64,000 bases of DNA, taken from Bugula neritina (lineage: Eukaryota; Bryozoa; Gymnolaemata; Cheilostomatida; Bugulidae). The notes under the pieces are model-generated. The model did no database searches. It was given only the letters and a program-made list of their open reading frames with translations, and was not told the DNA's origin. Below, one piece after another: positions 60,366 to 64,000 of this stretch. The stretch is from assembly GCA_964035545.1 (NCBI GenBank), contig OZ037771.1:14514633-14578632 (forward strand), given 5' to 3'. How positions within the stretch are numbered: the stretch's first letter is position 1; each line of letters opens with the position of its first letter. The position numbers and the translations under genes are program-made.

Positions 60366-61680
60366 TCAGTGTTGATCCTCATTTTGAAGAATTCGGATCA
60401 GTAAACACAGTCGATGATTTTCTCGTCTGTCGTCCAGCGACCGGAGTCCTAACTCATCCCTCGCCTCAGATACACTGTCAGTGTGCTCCTTCAGATTGCT
60501 TATGAACAGTATGGCACTGTTCTGGATCAGCTCTCTATCATGCACCTTGCTTCTAGCCACAGGATCCCAAACCACATCTGCACAATCAAGTATAGGCTTA
60601 CATAGACATGTATAAGCCAGTAGCTTAGCATCTTTTGGGGCATCATGCATCAAGTGCTTGATCCCGCCAAGAACTTTCCGGGATTTGGTACACTATATTA
60701 TTTATATGCTGATCAAATATTAGGTCTGACTGGATGGTTACCCCAAGGTATTCAGTGCTTTCTGCCCACGCAAGGCATGTGGTACCGAGTTTGTAATGTG
60801 ATATGGGGGTTACTTTACCAAAATTAATTGCTTGGCATTTCTTTTCATTGAAGGGCATTTTCCATTTTATAGACCACTCACATACAGCGTTAATGTTAGT
60901 TTGGAATAGTTCTGCATCCTTAGTGGTGTTCACAGTTTGGTAAAGTAGGGTATCATCAGCATAGAGGCTAACTTTACATGACAGCAAATCCGGAAGATCA
61001 TTTATATAGCACAAAAACAGGATTGGTCCTAGCACAGAGCCCTGCGGCACTCCTGAGGTTACTCGGCACTTTTGACAGCTTGTCCCTCTTAGTACAACAG
61101 ACTGCTGTTGGTCGGAAAGGAAGTCAAGTATCTAGTCAAGGAGGTATCCGTTTATACCAGGTATCTCTTGCAATTTTTGGAGCAACATAAGGTGAGGTAC
61201 TTTGTCAAAAGACTTTTTAATTGAAATCCATAACTACTGCATGGGTAAGGCCTAGTATGTCCTTCATCGGCTGCTTTTACTAGGTCATGGTAGGTAACAC
61301 ACAGTTGAGTTTGGCAGGACAGTTCTCTCCTGAAACCATGCTGTCGATGATGAAGCACACTGTCAAGCTTTTCATTGAGGTGATGAAGCAGGAAATACTT
61401 GTCAGGGATATGGGCCTAAAGTTGTTTGGGAGATTCACTGTCTCCGCCTTTATGTATTCGTGTGACATTTGCAAGTTTCCACTGTTTTGGCAGTCTACCT
61501 GTGTCTAAGGAATTTTTGTAGATCAGAGCAAGACATCTTGCAGTACCCTCCAAGTCTACGAGCATGTCAGGCTTTCGAATTCCATCATTTGGCAAATTTT
61601 AGATTAGTTTGGCAACCCCTTCTGGTGTAACACCAATGGAATCCTGGGCATCGGTTTCGATCCTTGAGAAGTCTTCTGCC
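60366..61680 (-). pseudogene. Degenerate non-LTR retrotransposon RT fragment
   Basis: On the minus strand the pieces read in element order. Around 61150-61680 are the middle RT blocks in broken frames (FRPISLTSISCF, HRQHGFRRELSCQTQL). At 60643-61050 follows MPQGSVLGPILFLCYINDLP with the catalytic YADD, and at 60366-60653 a post-RT segment (LLAYTCLCKPILDCADVVWD). These are typical of CR1/Jockey-like LINEs. Frames change and stops interrupt the RT, and the endonuclease region and 3' end are not visible, so it is a dead 5'-truncated copy. It lies between the two copies of the TMEM254 segment. Confidence 0.85.
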
Positions 61681-62249
61681 ATATAATATAATTATATTAT
61701 ATTTATTATCATTATGATTATGCAGGTTTAATAAGCCGTTTATATATCAACATGAACATGAATAAAACTTTATAGAATTTAAATCAAACAATAATCACTA
61801 ATCAGTAATTATAAATGTAACAGTAATGGTGAAGTAAAAGAAAAACTCTGAAAATAAATGTTAAACCAAAACTAAAACTAAAAGTAAAAGTAAAACCAAC
61901 AGCACATTGTGATTGAGTATTGACTCATACTCATAGTCATTGAGTTTGACATTACCTTACGCCTTACGGTTACCAGGTCACAAATACATTATACATGCAC
62001 CTAAAGTAAGTGATTCAAAACTGCAATTGTTGTTGATGCTCAAATCGATTAATTTACAATTTTAGCAAGACATGTGCTCTAGGCCTATCCTACTAGTTGA
62101 AGTTACTAGTAATAACTTTTGATGAAAGTGAAAGTCAAACTCAAAGTAAAAGCAATATCGAAACTTTGCAATTCAAGGACATCCAAAGGTAAACGCAGTG
62201 CGCTTATGTAGAGGGAACACAACTACTAGTTCATCGTTACGTCAAAATA
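61681..62249. other. Low-complexity intergenic DNA
   Basis: No gene is visible. It contains ATAATTATATTATATTTATT tracts, an AAACTAAAACTAAAAGTAAA block near 61870 and GAAAGTGAAAGTCAAACTC near 62125. These words recur in the divergent intergenic regions further left. Confidence 0.5.
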
Positions 62250-64000
62250 TTGACATTAGTGCGATATAATGTTATTCACATATAATGCTCCCAACTGTAA
62301 ATATAAGCTATAGTGGCAATAATAGAGTATGCTAACCTATGTTTAAGTTCTATATAACATAAAACATATACTATAATACATATAATATAATATATATGAT
62401 ATAAACTAATACATATAATACCATATAAGCTAATTATACATATAATGCAATACATATAATATCATATATATGATATAAACTAATACATATAATATAATAT
62501 AATACATATAATATAATATACATGATATAAACTAATTTGGGATATTCACATGATACTGGATGTGTTTGAATAAGACAAAGATATATTGATTATATCTGCA
62601 TGTGGAGTTATAGATAATCAATAATTAATTATTGATTATAGCCACACCCCTGGACACTGACATTGATTCATATTAACCTTGCAGTCAATTAGTTACATGA
62701 TCTATAGAACAAAGCTCCAGTCTTGTAGGTCGTGTTATACCACAGCTGGGAAATGCAATTTATTTAAATTACTTTTATTAATTAAAGCTCTCATTAGCTT
62801 ACCACTGAAGGAAAAAGTAGCCACCAAGTTTCATTGAAATAACGATGACCTGTTTTCAACAATAGTTGTTGATTTTTAAAATTTAATAACTATAACCACA
62901 AAAATTAACTTGAACAAAATTGTTACCCTGACACACATTTCCTATTGACCAGTCTTTTACATACTCTTAAAAAACTTATTCTCGGAAGCAACAACAATAA
63001 TTTATTTCGTTAGATATCAAATGGAAAGCAGACGGACCCACCAAAATGTTAAATACGTCAAATCTTGTAGGAAGTGAAAACTGAATGCTGTGTGATCAAG
63101 GAGTTATCTTTCCTAAAGCTACGCGTTTATTAGAATCAGAAGAAAAGACAACTCAACTGCAAAGATACCCATAGTGGGATGATTTCAACATTACAAATGA
63201 ATGAAGTAATTGCTGGAAGACTATATATAAAATATTATTTGAAGAAATAAATCAGCTTTATTAGTTAATCATTGCAAAAGAGATAAAAAAAACTACCCTG
63301 TTTGTTCACGAATGACAATACTATGTTATAATATACACAGTTAACTTCATTCAAAAATTCTCTGAAAAATTTATATTTTGGCATATCACAGGAAAATCTA
63401 AGAGATGATAATGATTGCAATTATAAGAAGCAAATATATGCAATGCAAATAATTTAATAAAAGGATGGAGCTGCGTGATGAGCAAAGATGTGGCATATCA
63501 AATAATGCACTAGTGACTAGGGAATACATTCAGTAATACTAGTATATGTATCTTTATAGAGGAGTACAAAAACGCCTCACAATCACAGTCACGATTATAA
63601 AAACAATTACGTTTTTCTCATTCATTTTAGGCACTAAAATCATACCTTCTAAACATTTAAAATTAGTTAAACTAACCTATATAATTTAAAACATATTAAC
63701 CATAATGAATAAAAAAATTATTTTATTTTACTGTAACACCTCATAAGGCCTCTTTTTGTAAAATAACTTCTACAGTAACACGATTATAAAAAAACAACTA
63801 CCTTTTTAGTTCATTTTTGGCACTGAAATTATTAATTTCAAAAAATTAAAAAAAACAAATTGATTAAACTAACTTAGATAATTTAAATCAAAGTAGGCCT
63901 AACCATAATTGAATACAGAAAACACTTGTATTCAAACCGACATGTAGAGGACAGGAAACACAGACTAAGAGTCTTTACTGCGAGTTACCAACTTAGCCTT
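62250..64000. repeat. Duplicated segment, copy 2 (continues past window)
   Basis: Collinear with 55790-57863. It carries an expanded ATACATATAATATA tract at 62350-62530, lacks the CFAP97D last exon, and repeats the CTGTAACACCT...GGCACT(A/G)AAAT block twice (63574-63660 region and 63727-63830) where copy 1 has it once. It ends inside the duplicated TMEM254-like last exon, so the duplication extends to the right. Confidence 0.85.
63965..64000 (-). CDS. Second TMEM254-like gene, C-terminal end only
   Basis: The last 36 bases on the minus strand read KAKLVTRSKDS and then TAG, identical in protein to the end of the first TMEM254-like gene (57828-57863). The one base difference in 36 is synonymous (GAT to GAC). 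The rest of the gene lies beyond the window. It could be an intact paralogue or a pseudogene. Confidence 0.7.
   Translation of the reverse strand, partial: KAKLVTRSKDS

Overview
This looks like intron-rich nuclear DNA from an invertebrate animal. Eight protein-coding genes were reconstructed exon by exon from conserved peptides, GT/AG junctions and matching intron phases. A ninth gene is cut by the right edge. The gene set (ECSIT, THOC2, DIS3, CCDC134, CFAP97D, TMEM254, an LRRC63-like gene) is metazoan. A tRNA-derived SINE with a MetaSINE-like core and a CR1/Jockey-type RT remnant suggest a spiralian such as a mollusc or relative, but the taxon is an inference. The DNA is AT-rich. No operons, CRISPR arrays or prokaryotic features were seen.

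Layout, left to right: a coiled-coil plus EF-hand gene on + (723-8398, 5' end outside the window); an LRRC63-like leucine-rich-repeat gene on - (9050-15817); ECSIT on + (17374-21569); THOC2 on - (22312-37147, 32 exons, 1474 aa); DIS3/RRP44 on + (38532-48402, 20 exons, 977 aa); CCDC134 on - (48762-51278); a CFAP97D1-like gene on + (52595-56179); a TMEM254-like gene on - (57828-59322); a dead LINE RT fragment on - (60366-61680); then a second copy of the 3' flank and last exon of the TMEM254-like gene (62250-64000). Strands alternate strictly, so every neighbour pair is convergent (short gaps) or divergent (1.3-1.6 kb gaps of low-complexity DNA).

THOC2 (mRNA export) and DIS3 (RNA decay) share a divergent intergenic region and both act in nuclear RNA metabolism. 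CFAP97D is a sperm-axoneme family. The other neighbours have no obvious shared pathway.

The most unusual signal is in the introns. Many carry short-period tandem arrays (about 12-50 bp units, or a trinucleotide) that start or stop exactly at an exon edge. In several the repeated unit contains the splice donor or acceptor plus flanking exon bases, so one exon end faces several tandem copies of its own splice site. DIS3 exon 8 has this on both sides, including a 33-nt in-frame duplication across its acceptor. All exon models are hand-read. No alignment or search was run.
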